A DNA stretch of 64,000 nucleotides from Coriaria nepalensis (taxonomy: Eukaryota; Streptophyta; Magnoliopsida; Cucurbitales; Coriariaceae). Below the pieces are notes generated by a model. That model made no database searches. It saw nothing but the letters and a program-made list of their open reading frames with translations, and was not told the origin of the DNA. Location of the stretch: positions 6,894,501-6,958,500 of the forward strand of contig CP114492.1 of the NCBI GenBank assembly GCA_027186245.1. The letters run 5' to 3'. Positions 39,864 to 52,236 of the stretch are shown in pieces. How positions within the stretch are numbered: the first letter of the stretch is position 1; the number at the start of each line of letters is the position of its first letter. The position numbers and the translations under genes are program-made.

Positions 39864-40984
39864 CTGTACAAAATTAAGTAAACTTTTCATCCATCCTCCC
39901 CCCTCCCCACCACCTTCATATGCTAGTACTACTTGATGTGTATATAATTATTTTATTTATATTAATAAAATTAAAATTCATATAATTTAATTTAAAATTA
40001 ATATTTATTTAAGATAATCATTATAAATTATACTGAATTTTAGAGGATAATCTTAATTTATCATATAATCTAAAGGGTCGTCTTTGGTATGGAAAGGGTA
40101 TTTTGAGGAGAGAAAATCTATAAGCACAAGGAAACGAACTTGATTTTCCTTGCAATTATTGATTTGAATACAAGCCAAAGAGAGAGAAATCCTGACAGTT
40201 CGTAGACGGTAGGTAATGGCGTCCAAGAATTACTCATTAAGCACCGTTGGATTAAACATCAGCATGATGTAAAGTCTTATTAGGTCCCACCGCCTTTTAC
40301 TTCGTGGCAGGGAATCAAAACATATTTTCATCCAATCAGATGAGTTTCTTTATGCTTATTACTTTTACTTTAACTAATTTTCCACGTCACCGAGTGAAAA
40401 AGAAAATAATAATTAATGATACAAAAGCTTCGGTCAGCTACGGACAAGACCACAAGCCAACTTGTAAGAATGAGTGGAGAGCAAAAACCCCTTTGTTTTT
40501 TTTTTTTTAGCATCTACAAGTGAGCTTACAAACAGTCCTACTAGACAGCATCTCTTACCAATTGCTTGGACAAACTAAAGAACAAAAAAACAAAGAATAA
40601 ATAAAACTAAAATAAATAAATAAAAAACAAGACATTTATGAGGAATTTGTTTTTCCCTCCAAACCGAGTTGTCCTTTTGGGCGGGGAAGAACAAAAGAAA
40701 CTACCATTTGAATAGAAGAGCAACGGCTATGTAAAAAGGAAGTGAGATGGGGAATGCTAACACTAACGACTATTAAAAAACTGAAAACAAGCAACCCCCA
40801 TATTACAGTATCCTTCTTTCCTCTCCCTAATATATATATATCATACTTATGTCCAAAAAAGAGAGAAGATTAGTGACCACCAACCAATCTTTTTTGTGTT
40901 CATCTAACGTGACTTCCCCCTGTTTTCAATATGCCTAAAAAACATGAGCAGGAACAATAAGAGAGAGAGAGAGAGACGTGAGTA
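39864..40984. other. Spacer, no gene recognised
   Basis: The stretch is AT-rich, with a GC-richer patch at 40190-40330 that holds no open exon. The part near 40640-40984 is the likely 3' UTR and downstream flank of the ANP32-like gene. Confidence 0.5.
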
Positions 40985-43587
40985 CTAATGATGCTTTTTG
41001 GATGGTTTGCTGTAATCGTCTTCATCATCGCCATCATCACCATCATCGCCATCATCGCCATCATCTTCACCATCATCATCTTCTTCATCTATATTTCCAT
41101 CTCTCTTCCTCTTGAGAGAAGAGGGATGCTGCTGCAGCATTGAAACTTCATCATCGTCTTCAACTTCTTCCTCTTCCTCATCATCTTCTTCATCATTTCC
41201 TGCATCCATGTCACTACCTCCAACATCATCTACTGCCTGTACCACTGGTTGAACCAAGTACCCAGCACCATAGTCTTCTTCCTGCCATTCCAGAAACAAT
41301 GACTACACATCACAAGGGGACGATGCTAAACCCTTAATCAACATACATTGTAACTAAAGACTTGATAAATTCTACTAATTGTTGAACATTCAAACTACAG
41401 TACCACGCAAAGAGAAGTAAAAAAGATTAAATTATCTGTGACTAGCTTATGACCATCCTAAAAACATAGGACATTATTTCTGACAGTAGAAAATCCTTGA
41501 CAAACCAAAGATACAAACCAATACCAATCTTGAGGTTCTGTAAGAACTCTGTATAGTTTTACCATAAAAATCAAAAAACAATCCCCCACTACTCCCATCC
41601 TACCTTATACTATGCCACAACAAGTGAAGCTAAGGGCATCTCAATTAGTTCAAATATGCCACTCTCCTAGAACTAAAAGACAGTCAAGGACACTCAATGT
41701 CTCAATCCTTCCCTATCCCTACGAAGAAATTACAAAGGAAAATGACAGAATGAAGAAAGTTACAATAGAAAATGAGAAACAATCACCATCGAAAAATTTA
41801 ATTAAAAGTCACTTAACAAGAACCACAAAAGCAATGAGACGCCAAAATAAAACCTAAAGAAGCAACCCATGTTAATAAGTCAAAATAAAGTCCTTAACTA
41901 GTTTAAAAAACATTCTGAAATTACTTGAAACAAAACCTACTTAAGTTTTAAGACAAACTTTTTGATTCATATTTGTCTCCAAACCTTGCAGTTAAGTGAT
42001 TAAACAGAGAAGTTAAAAATACACTCCCTGCATGGACATTTACACTAAAACTTGGGATAGGGTTAAACTTGCATGTCTTTAAGAGTTACATACCACAGTT
42101 CAGGCAAGCAACACTCAAACAGCAGATAACAACTATGAACAGAAATCACAACAGATCTTTCATGTTTAAAAGCAGAACAGATGTAAAGATAAATCACTCC
42201 TTCATACTAATGCGAGCTAAAGTCATATGTAAACTGGAAAAGATTGATAGTGAATCACAGACAGATGCAGAGACTTGGGGGGGGGGGGGGGGGAGGCAGC
42301 TAATCAGTGAGTATCCTACTTAGCGAAGTAGAGGGCCTCTGTAAGGTGGGTGTCAGGGAGGGGCAAAAACTAATCTAGTAGGCATCGAGTAAACACGCAA
42401 AAGTGAATAAAAGGTAAAATGTTAGCAAGAAATCAATCAAAACCCCCAATATAAGCACAAGTATAAGTTGAACAACTATCAAGGAATCACACCTCTTCCT
42501 CATCTTCAAACTCTCCATCTTCGTCAATACCCTGCTCTTCCTCACCAGTCTCTCCATTATCATCTTCATCACCATCATCCTCTCCCTGCTCATGTCCATC
42601 AATCTCCCCCTCTGTGCTCGTCAATTTCCCAGTAATCTCTGGCACCGCCAAGTCACCCTCATCATTATCCACTTCCTCCTCTTCCTCCTCCTCATCCTCC
42701 TCCTCATCATCTTCATCATACTCAACCCCATCTTCTTCATCACTGTCCTCAATCTCATGGACCTCAACTACATCATCATCATCATCATCCCTGTCCTCTT
42801 CATCGATTTCCTCTCCAGATTCATTATCTTCATCATCCTCTTCCTCCCCATCCCTGTCTTCTCCCTGCACGGGAGAAACATGAAAAACGTCAGCCTGATG
42901 ATTTACTCCATTAACCCCTCTGGCTGTCTCAGTCTCCTCCTCATCAGCATCACTCTCTTCATCCTCATCTACATCAACAATCCCCTCAATCACTTCTCTA
43001 TGCCCATTCATCATCCCATATGGTCGATCCTCTCCATCGATTTCACCACTTCCAGGATCATCCTCCTCATCCTCTTCCTCTTCCTCCTCATCATCAGACT
43101 CCGGCCGCTCATTTTCATCAGAATCCATCTTATCCAAATACTTGAGCGATTTAATCAAACCAAAAACCCTAGATCGATAATCCTTAACCCTAGTAACCGG
43201 ACATTCGTAAAGATCCAATGAAACAAGCTTCAGCTCTGCAAGAGGGGCGAGCTCTTCTATATACTGAATCCGATTGTTTGAAAGGTCAAGGTCTCTTAAT
43301 GATTCAAGCCCTGCTTCTACTAGAAACTCAAGGCCACCGGCAATCCTATTGTCAGAGAGAATGAGTTTTTGAAGATTCCTTAGACGAGGGAACTGCTCAA
43401 GCGACGAGACGCCTATGTTTGCAATGGAAAGGTGCTGAAGGTTCTGGAACTTTTCAAGTAGGCTAGGAGGTGGTAACCGCCCTTGAGCACACTTGACTGC
43501 GCCGTCTAGGGTTAGGGTTCGAGCGGAGGTGTGGTCCGTTTGGCCGTCAAGAGCCGTCTCCACGGCTCGCTCCCAGATCTCGTCCAT
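40985..43587 (-). CDS. Acidic leucine-rich nuclear phosphoprotein 32-related protein (ANP32-like), 463 aa
   Basis: There are two minus-strand exons, 43587-42493 and 41281-40985, joined in phase 0. ANP32 proteins are nuclear or cytoplasmic LRR proteins that bind histones, inhibit PP2A and act as chaperones. Seen here are MDEIWERAVETAL, four to five LRRs over about residues 45-150 (LQHLSIANIGV, LQKLILSDNRI, LRDLDLSNNRIQYI, LVSLDLYECPV) and the LRR cap V..YR..VFGLIKSLKYLD. A very long Asp/Glu tail fills the rest of exon 1, followed in exon 2 by YLVQPV, more acid runs, LKRKRDG (a basic nuclear signal) and the ending KPSKKHH. The start was set at MDEIW, eight codons inside an open frame that begins at 43611. 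The intron of 1.2 kb carries a 17-base G run. The upstream UTR has a CT repeat near 43916-43935. Confidence 0.9.
42277..42293. repeat. 17-base poly-G run in intron
   Basis: A pure G run on the + strand lies within the ANP32-like intron, followed by AGG. Confidence 0.95.
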
Positions 43588-45148
43588 CAAATACGAAACC
43601 CTATATCTCATACAAAACTATAAAATACGAATAAATATTATTTTCTCCCTATCTCTTCTAACAAATCTGCACCGATTGAGGAGACGACGAGCGGGAAAGT
43701 TTTAGGGCTAAAAGTTAAAGATTTCAAACTTCCATGCCAAGAAGGCATATAAATTTCGTCAAGAGACAATCTAACCCTAGCTCTAAACCCTACGGATTAG
43801 AAGATCGATGTTATATCTCTTCTGAACAGCGTAAAACCCTAATTACGAGCAGTTCAAACTTCTCCCTCTTCTGCAACTTCGAATTACTTAATACTTGGGA
43901 GAAATAGAAGAAGCTCTCTCTCTCTCTCTCTCTCACTTCGATTGGTTGGAGGGGCCGAGTCGGGATAAAGCCTGAAAATCGAGAGGGGGGGTTGAGGTCC
44001 GGTTTGGGTTGGCATGGGGTGAGGGGACCGGTCCGGTTTAACTCTTTGAGGCGTGCGGACTATTGGGGAAATTAGGGCCGTCAGATTTTGAATGCCACGG
44101 ATCGATGACCTTGGGGAAATTTACGGTTGAGATTGGAGTTTGGTGTGTTTGTTTTCTGGAAAGATGTAGGCCTCTGGGAGAGAGAGAGAGAGAGGCGTGT
44201 TTGGACCGCCATGTCGCACACGTCACCTACGTTGTAAATATCAGAAGTAATGGACATATATGCCTCTCTAGTTTGAACGATTTACTTGAATGCCACTTAA
44301 GTGGAAAGTTCGAAACTCAACACCATTTCTTCTCTCTGTTTTCGCGAAGTTCGCATTAGTCCGTTAATTCCGTTCCCAAAAATTTAATAAGATCTCGGAG
44401 GCAAAAAATAAAAATCTATCACATTCAAGAGATGGTAAAATAGAGGATCGGTACAACAGATAAAAGTATGATATAAGTAGGGGTACAATATAATTAACTT
44501 GTGTCGTATCTAACCGTGCCTAACTATATAAGCATGTGGGTCGGTATGATATAGTATGGATTTTCCGTGTTGGTCCAGAATATGGTATAGCTTTTTTGGG
44601 TTCGTCTGAGAGATGGATCTAAAAGTGTCTCCTAATCTCTAAAGTTTTTTTTTTTAAATTATTTTATATATTAAAAATATTTTAATTAATGTAAAATTTT
44701 ATTTGATCAAATAATATTTATTATAATTAATTAATAATTTTAATTATTAATAATACTAATTTTTAATTTATTAAATAATAACTATTAAAAATAATTAATA
44801 ATATACAAAATATATATATTATATGATTAATATTTTATTGATAATTTTAACACTTTTTTATTTAAAATTAATTTTTTTTTTAAAAAATTATAAGTTTTTG
44901 AACTCACAGATCGAAACAGACTCACAGGCCAAAAGAAGCATATGGACCGAAACGAGTCAATTCATATCAAGCACAACACGACACAATCTATACCGTGCTC
45001 AAACTGGGTCATGCGCGGGCATATATCGCTACCTCTATTCATATGCACATAAAATATAATTAATTTAAAATTAAAATAATTTATTATTACCGGTGATTTG
45101 AGAAGTTTTATTTTTTTATATTAAAAAAAATACTTAAGTATGGTTTTT
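43588..45148. other. ANP32-like 5' flank and AT-rich spacer
   Basis: 43588-43960 is the likely 5' UTR and promoter (CT repeats, ACCCTA-like telo-box words such as AAACCCTA near 43785 and 43833). 44400-45148 is AT-rich with no gene. Confidence 0.5.
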
Positions 45149-46135
45149 TTTTTAGCTAAAAGAAAGTTTTATTGCAAGAAAGGAGAAAGAGATAGGTCCA
45201 AAAAAAAAACCGACCTTCAGATGAGAAAAAAGGACCAATATAACATATGAAATCTTCAAAATGAATAAGCCAAAAACGAAAGACATAGACAACGACCAAA
45301 CCCACAAGCCCAAAAAACTAACACAAACCAAACCTACCACAAACCTAGCCCAGAAAAAGCTTCAAGCCCAAAGGCATGAAACAAACGCCCACCATAAGCC
45401 CAGCAACCCACAAAAAAAAAAACCAAAGCAAAAGACAGACCATTCAGCCGAAAACAAAAGATAGACAAAAGCCCAAATCAAAACCCATCTAAACATAAGA
45501 CAACCTGCGAAACAGAAGAGTTGAGAACAACCGGTCTCATCCGACTCCAAACCTATCAGATCCTTCCAACACAAACAATGCAGGCAAGCCTAGCTTCTCA
45601 AGAGAGAGAATCCCGCTCCGAACACCAGCCACACACCAAGAAGAGAGAAGAAGATCAGGAGAATCACCATCTGCATCTAGGGGAGGACCCCTCAACGAAC
45701 GAACCATATGCCCCTAGAAAGCAAATTCAACACACTTAGCTCAAAGTAATTAAGATCCATAAGCTTTTTTAAAGGAGAAGGGATGGAGATACCCAACTAG
45801 AATCTAGGCAGATCTCCCAAAAAACTCTGGCAGCCACCTAGTCGGCGACTTTGTTTGTTGATCTATCGATCAGTACTAAGGCAGAGGACTCAAGAACCTT
45901 CCTTTGCTCTCCAAAATCTACCAACACATCCGCAACCCTTCAATTATTGCACCACTCGTTAAGCTTCGCTGTCACCGAAAATACGTCCGCCGCATCACCC
46001 TAAAAAAGAACCTTTTTAAAGCCTTTTCCACCACCAATTTACACCTTTCCCACAGAGCTAACACTTTAGCTACATCATCTACAGAGGGAGCCTGCACAAC
46101 CTTAGCAAAGCCAGCAATCAAAGAACCATGAAAAT
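45149..46135 (-). mobile_element. Non-LTR retrotransposon (LINE/L1-type) 3' remnant with RNase H relic
   Basis: On the minus strand this reads as a plant LINE end. A degraded RNase H-like part at about 46030-45780 contains GDAADVF, then an LIDRSTNKVAD block with TAG in place of the usual Trp codon before VAA, then WVSPS. It is followed by a 3' UTR rich in GGGCTT/TTTGG words, a CAATAAAACTTTC polyadenylation-like tail and a run of A (T run at 45147-45155 on +). Several stops show it is dead. Only the last kilobase is present, as in 5'-truncated LINE insertions. Confidence 0.6.
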
Positions 46136-46229
46136 CATAAGTAATATTGACGTAGATTTCAGTCCATTAAAAAAAAACTATATTGTTATAATATGTCCCA
46201 AAATTTCTACCTACACTTAACAGCAAATT

Positions 46230-46560
46230 GTGATCAGGAGCGGTGGTCGGTTAACTATGTTTTAATATTCTAGTCAGTTTTCTAAAAATATAAGTGGAGA
46301 GTATAAAATGTGTTAGTTATTCTCTTAAAAAATTTGTATTATTCATCATCATTAGGTCTCGTGGCTTTTATATCTGGTTTATGATGGGAAGCACTCGATA
46401 ACTTTACATGTCTCACGCTCATATTTCTCAATGCTCTGACCACCTTCTGCTCCATAATACTATCAGTGCCTCACAGTCTAGCATAATATAAATATGTTTC
46501 TCAATCACACGTCGACATAAATAGCACAACGCTGCCACAATTTGAGATATTCCACGCCTC
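46230..46560 (+). repeat. LTR-like relic upstream of copia pol
   Basis: This shares ordered phrases with 3536-3955 (ATTCTAGTCAGTTTTCTAAA, ATAAGTGGAGAGTA, TTATTCTCTTAAAA, CATGTCTCACGCTCATA, CTCAATGCTC). It lies about 300 bp upstream of the copia polyprotein remnant, consistent with a decayed LTR. Confidence 0.4.
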
Positions 46561-46829
46561 CATTAGTTTCTATGCCAATTGATCCACCCCAAAAGTCTAC
46601 CTCAATCCCTACACAAATCCTCATAATACTAGCATTTATGCCTCCAATACAAATTCCAGGCCCCTAACCTATACTTAGATACTCATAAGGATCATAAAAG
46701 CTCATCCACATTAATCAAATGATGTTTGCAATTCATTAATTAAAACACATACAGGTACTTCTACACAATCATCTTCCCAGTCAGCTCAAAGGCACTCCTA
46801 AAGCTTTATATCCTATCATTAATTATTTG

Positions 46830-48195
46830 TCTTATGATAAGCTTTTAGGATCTTTTCATGCTTTCACTATTTCAGTCTCATTTAGTGGAGCCAGTGTCAT
46901 ATAAAGGGGCAATTCAAGATTCAAAATAGATTGAAGCAATAAGAATAGAGCTCAAGGCAGTAGAAGATAATCACATTTGGATCATTACAAATCTACCTCC
47001 TGCAAAAGATTTTGTGGGATGTAAATGGGTATGTAAGCTGAAGTAAAATCAGATGACACCCTAGAAAGACACAAAGCTTACCTAATTGCTAAAGGATACA
47101 CTCAATTGGAAAGTACATATTATCAAGAAACATTATCCACTATTGCTAAAATCACCACTATATGTTTGCTACTTCCATTGGTAACATATAGGGGTGACAT
47201 TTGCATCAATTTGATGTGCAAAATGTTTTCCTACATAGAGATTGAGAAGAGGATATACATATGAAAATTCCTCAAGGTTATGACAGAACTTCTAAGCCTT
47301 AGGTCTGCATACTTTTGAAAGGTTTTTATGGCCTTAAACAATCATCAAGACAATGGTATGTCAAGTTCTTTAATTACTTGCTCACTTTTGGTTTCAAGCA
47401 ATCTAGAGCAAGTCCTATAGCTTATTTACTAAAATTACCAAACAAAGCTTTAGTGTTGTCTTAGTCTGTGTTAATGATTTGATTGTGGTGAATACACTCA
47501 TAGCTAGCATTAACACACCAAAAGGCTTTCTTCAATCACAATTCAAGTTTAAGGACTTAGGAATACTACGGTATTTTTTAGGGATTGAAATAGCCGAATC
47601 TCATAAAGGCATTCAAATTTCTCAAAGGAAGTATACATTGTATCTTCTGATAGATGTCAAATCGGTCAAAATACCTATGGATCAAAACTCTAAATTCAAT
47701 CTTTCAGATGAGGCTCATTAACAAGATCTTACTATTTACAAAAGACTAATTAGGAAGTTAATTTACCTAACTATCACAAGACCATATATAAGTTTCTTTG
47801 TATAAGTACTTAGTTAATTCAGGATTAACCCAATAGACATAAATTTTAAGGGAGTTCAAAATATTCTAAGGTACCTTAAATATAGTCCAAGACAAGGGTT
47901 GTTCTTCCCTTCTTCATAAAAAAGAATAAGCTTCGTGCTTATTGTGATTCAAACTAGGTCACTTGCCTTGACACATGTTGCTATGTTTCTAGATTTTGCA
48001 TATTCTTTGGTGATTCCTTAATATTCTAGAAATCAAAGAAACAATCCATTATTTCAAGTCTTCCGCTGAAATAGAATATAGGTCCATAACAATTACTTGT
48101 TGTGACCTAATTTGGTTAAGATACATGATGAATGATTTTCAAATTCCTCATCCCCAAGCTGCATTACTTGATGACAATCAATCGGTGATGCAAGC
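46830..48195 (+). mobile_element. Degenerate Ty1/copia retrotransposon pol (RT and RNase H)
   Basis: Reading across frames and stops, the order of copia reverse transcriptase and RNase H is clear. It runs IELKAVEDNHIW, then PPAKDFVGCKWVCKLK, then (47461-47718) a frame with IVVNTLIAS, FKFKDLGILRYFLGIEIAES and ISQRKYTLYLL. After that come KRLIRKLIYLTITRPYISF, YLKYSPRQGLFF, a YCDSN-like RNase H start near 47938, and KSKKQSIIS near 48025. Many stops and frame changes, and loss of the YVDD active site in the fragment, show it is inactive. No intact gag, integrase or primer site was found. Confidence 0.8.
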
Positions 48196-48958
48196 TTCTT
48201 GAATTGACATCGCATCAATATCGAAAATGACATTGAAACTCGCTCTCAACAATCAAAATCGCTCAAATTAATTAAAATCTCTCCAAAAAAAAATATTTCA
48301 AACCAAACTCCAAAATAATATATTTTTATGTTCTCTAAATGAGCTATATATAGCCGTATAAATAAACCAATTAACCTAATTTATAGTAAAAATAAGAAAA
48401 ATAAAATCATAACAATTAACCAACAAATAATGAAAGATAATAGAAATTGATATTATAATAATTTAAAATTTAAATTTATTAGTTTGCATCAATCGACACT
48501 TCATATAGCTTCCGATCCTATTTTTTACGAAATACGAAAAAATGAAGAACATAGGATTAAATTATCATTTAATTAGGGAAAAGATTCTAGGAGAATGTTC
48601 ATATGAAAACATTATATAATTAAGCTACTCACCAGATTGCAGCTCTCTTCTCTTCTATATTTTTCTCACATTTATCAAAAGATGAATATATCTCTGCACC
48701 ATCTTGCGGGGATATTGAAATATACCAAAGACTTTCGTTCACTACACCATCTTCTTCTTCCATTTTTAAAATTTCTTCTTTACTGTACCAAGTACCTGCG
48801 TTTTATACCCTACTATGGGCAAATATATCCTCACTCTTTCCGACCGCTCCGATTTAAATTTTTTATTCATTTTCTTGGTCAAGCCGAATAAACAAAATTC
48901 AACGGGACATTTTTTCTTTTTGAACCCCTCCCAGAAAAGCATATAGGAAAGAGAAGAA
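48196..48958. other. Spacer and 5' flank of the ASCH-domain gene
   Basis: The stretch is AT-rich. The last 300 bp is the probable promoter and 5' UTR. The open frame at 48637-48891 shows no family features. Confidence 0.5.
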
Positions 48959-51519
48959 ATGGAGATACCCTTCCCGCCATCTACTTCTGCTCCTCATGTG
49001 GCCGTAAAAGAGTCAATAGAAGGAGTAATGAGGTTCACTCTAGAATCTTCCGTTAACAAGATCCTAGAATTCGATCTGGGTCTGTCCAATACCTTCTGCT
49101 CCGGCCTCCTCAACAACGATCCTGCCCTCCTCATCTCTGATTCCACACTAGGTATAATCCAATCTCACCTTTTCTTACATTTTTTCCTCTTGAGAAGATG
49201 AAGTTTCTATTCTATTGGGCCTAAGGCTTCACTTTTATATACGTATTTTATGTATATGGCACTTATTATATCAGAGAATAACTCATATGGGTGTTCAATC
49301 CATTTTGATCAAACCCGTTAAGAAAGGAGGTGAATTTATATTTGTATGACAGATATCTGTGAAGGAGTGCCCTTATACCCTTTATACAGGCATGTAGTAT
49401 CGGCTATGTGGGAATGCTTGAGCTCTGGCTCCTTTTGTCAAACGTATAAGAACATGAAAATGATGCGAGAAGAAAGTTCCCTGCATCAGAAGGAAAATGA
49501 ATGGTTGAAGTTGATTGTAGATAAGGGTTCAGAAATCCTAAATGTTTGTAGAACCGAAAGTATTAAACTTCTCTTTCTTTCTTCTTTGACATGTTTCCTT
49601 AGCTGAATTTGATTATGAATTTTCTAACTAGGTACTGGAAAAAGTAGACCTTGAAGTTCACAGTCCGGAGCCCTATTTTTCACGGCTAAAAGGTTCTGCA
49701 TTTTTGATAATGAAGAGTTTTTCTTTTATTTCATTCTCTTAACTAGGATGATGAGATTACTTTAGCTACAAATCTTGATACATAATTTATTATGATGTGG
49801 GTAACTTTTTAACATGATAGTTCTGCATTCTCCATAGATGGCCAGAAGGATATTGAAGGAAGATGTGTTGTAGGTGACTACCATACGTATGTGATATTTT
49901 TTTTCCTCTCTCTAGATCAGGAGGAAGAAAATTGCAAAATAAGTCTTATATTTTCATTGCACAATCGAAACTATCAGGGTTATGTTTTAGTCAATCCGTA
50001 CAGTTTTGATAGTTCAATACTGTTTTTCTTAGGTTTCTGCATATATTTCGTGAATATGCTTCTTGAAATGATTATTACCATTATACCATTTTTCTTTCCA
50101 TTGTTCTGTTTTTCACTAGCAGAATCGGACCAGGAAATTTCATTCTTTTCAATAAAAGTCTGGTGTTTGAAGTAAAGGTACAAGCCTTTAATTGAGACTG
50201 ATCTATGATATTGTATCTCTACTTAGCTACCCGTTGAATTATTGAAACTCTTGCAGGGTATTCATCAATTCACTTCATTTTCTCATACGTCAAAGTTAGA
50301 GAGTCTAGTAAAGGTCCTTCCCGGAGCTGCTACAGTTGAAGAAGGTAATACCTTCTACTTTTGAAGTAAATATTTTATTGAAAGGATATATTGATTTATA
50401 TATATTAACAAAAAATGAAATATTTAACATCAGTTTATAACTCAAATGTTCCAGGTAACTCTGTACTAGTGATCATGGAATAGTAATATGGAGTTTCAGG
50501 TGTGCAAATCTGCTGGATGTTGAACGAAGAAGACGAAGAAAGGGCTTCTGGTCATGTCCTTGCTATTCGTATTTCCAAACTGGCTCTTCAGCCTTACATT
50601 TCTTTGGCTAGTCTCCTTTCTGTAAGTTGCTTTCTTACCTCATGGAGCCCTCTAATTTGATGACTTAATGAGATGCTTAAGGTACTCAGTTTGCATGATA
50701 CTCGCGAACAAAAAAAAAAAAAAAAATTCTGCCCATTATCATAATCCCATTTTGTGTTGTTATGCAGGAACTGAGTTTTGAAGGTATTCAAGGCCTACTC
50801 GGTTTGGTACATACCATTGGGACAGTTCAGGATGCAGTACCTCCACCAAGATCTGCTCTTCTATCATCATTTATATTGCCTTATAAACCACAGGTAGATG
50901 TTAGCTCTATAGATTACTTCTCCTTTTGGCTTAGGAAAAAATAAAGGAATAATTGAGAGAAGTAAAAGCTTGAATACATATTTGTCTTTCATGTCTGGTT
51001 GAGGTGAAACATGTCATGCTAACACGAGGAGCCAGGGCCTTGGCGAAGCATTCCGAGAGGAGTAGTGATAGATTTTGGCCGACTTTAGTTGGAAGTGGTG
51101 AGTACTACTAGAATTTTGCCTATAAATGTTTGATATACATGCTTTTAGTGTCTAATCCGTTTTTTTACCTCTCCAGATTTGAATAAAAATAAAGTTGCCA
51201 TAACTGCAATCAATCGCTTAATAACAGAGTGTTGCTGGATGAATCAGCATATCATTCCGCCACATGGTGTAGTTTTTGAAATAAGAATTTCTGATGGATA
51301 CGGGGCCCGCTGGTCCAAAGATGGAAGCAAGGTACGGAATATATAGTCAAAAATTTTCGATCTCAACGGATTCTCTTATCATCTTTATCTAAATTTTTAT
51401 TTGAACTGTAAAATGGATAAGAAAACAAATTGATGTTTTTTTTTCAATTTAATTCTCAGTTTATCGGATTTTTAGAACCATACACAGAAGATGGTCACTC
51501 AAAGGGATGGAAGCACTAA
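48959..51519 (+). CDS. ASCH-domain protein, putative RNA-binding (397 aa)
   Basis: There are eleven plus-strand exons: 48959-49151, 49353-49543, 49632-49692, 49838-49886, 50123-50177, 50257-50344, 50500-50621, 50768-50893, 51004-51097, 51177-51331 and 51460-51519. All join in phase to 397 residues. The central part (about residues 135-215) has the ASCH pattern: EPYFSRLKDGQKDIEGRCVV (a substrate-facing K..EGR), then IGPGNFILFN, then a V..V..F/YxSF..LxxLVKVLPGAATVEEGVQI block. ASCH domains are a PUA-like fold thought to bind RNA or modified nucleosides. The N-terminal half and the C-terminus (INRLITECCWMNQHIIPPHG, then GYGARWSKDGS, then FIGFLEPYTEDGHSKGWKH) are conserved in plant members of unknown role. 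No signal or membrane segment is visible. The family is assigned from motif memory. Confidence 0.83.
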
Positions 51520-52236
51520 TCCTACTAATTCTGATAGATCTTTCCCTTGGATCATATACCACCCCACACATAATTAGTCTACTGCTTTGGATGGAGATCA
51601 ATCTATGAGAACTCTTGGAATGCAAGGTGGAGTTACTATTATGTGGTATAACAAAGATAGTTTTGTATGACTTGTGATTGAATTGGTTCACATAGATCTA
51701 GTCATTGCCCAAGGTCATATCGTGGTGGATGCACAGATCATCCAGAGCAGAATTGCCAGATTTGTAAACCTTTTGACTGTCCGATTGCGGCGCAGGAGTA
51801 TCCAGAAGTAAAAGGCCAGATTGGACAGCCAGGAGACCCGACACACCTGGTGTTACACTACTTTTTGTTACAGAAGAGGTGTTATAGAGTTAATGGATTT
51901 ACACTACTTTTTGTTACATAAGTACTCCAACCTCATTTTTTCATATACAACATTATCTAATCCATTTTATTTTATATTCTCCCCAAAATCCATTTTATAC
52001 AATATGTTATCCTCTTTTATCTCATTCCAAATTGTCATACTAAAGCCAAGAAAACCACTAGTTACAAACAAAATAAAATTAATTGTATCAATATGTATGA
52101 AAGATTCACTCTGTTCTATATCACGTAGAATGACATGTCCGTTCCATATAATTTTCACATATAGTATTGTTTTTAACTTTCATAATGTAGACAAAACACT
52201 TAACTTTCCCACCTTTAGATAACCCAAAAGAGATGA
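51520..52236. other. 3' flanks of two convergent genes
   Basis: The ASCH gene (+) and the START gene (-) end towards each other here. A GC-richer patch at 51690-51840 has open frames in two phases, but none matches a family I know. A 19-bp phrase (TACACTACTTTTTGTTACA) occurs twice near 51853 and 51900. Confidence 0.45.

Noticed and set aside
42595..42990. CAT-rich and TCATCA repeats as a possible CRISPR-like or satellite array
   Set aside because: They are Asp/Glu codon repeats of the ANP32-like coding exon. No repeat-spacer structure exists.
42592..43221. Leu/Ile/Ser-rich + strand frames of 209 and 89 residues
   Set aside because: They are shadows of the Asp/Glu-rich exon of the ANP32-like gene.
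51690..51840. Cys-rich frame with PRSYRGGCT resembling part of a WRKY domain
   Set aside because: There is no WRKYGQK heptad and no zinc-finger spacing, and a second frame across the same bases is equally open.
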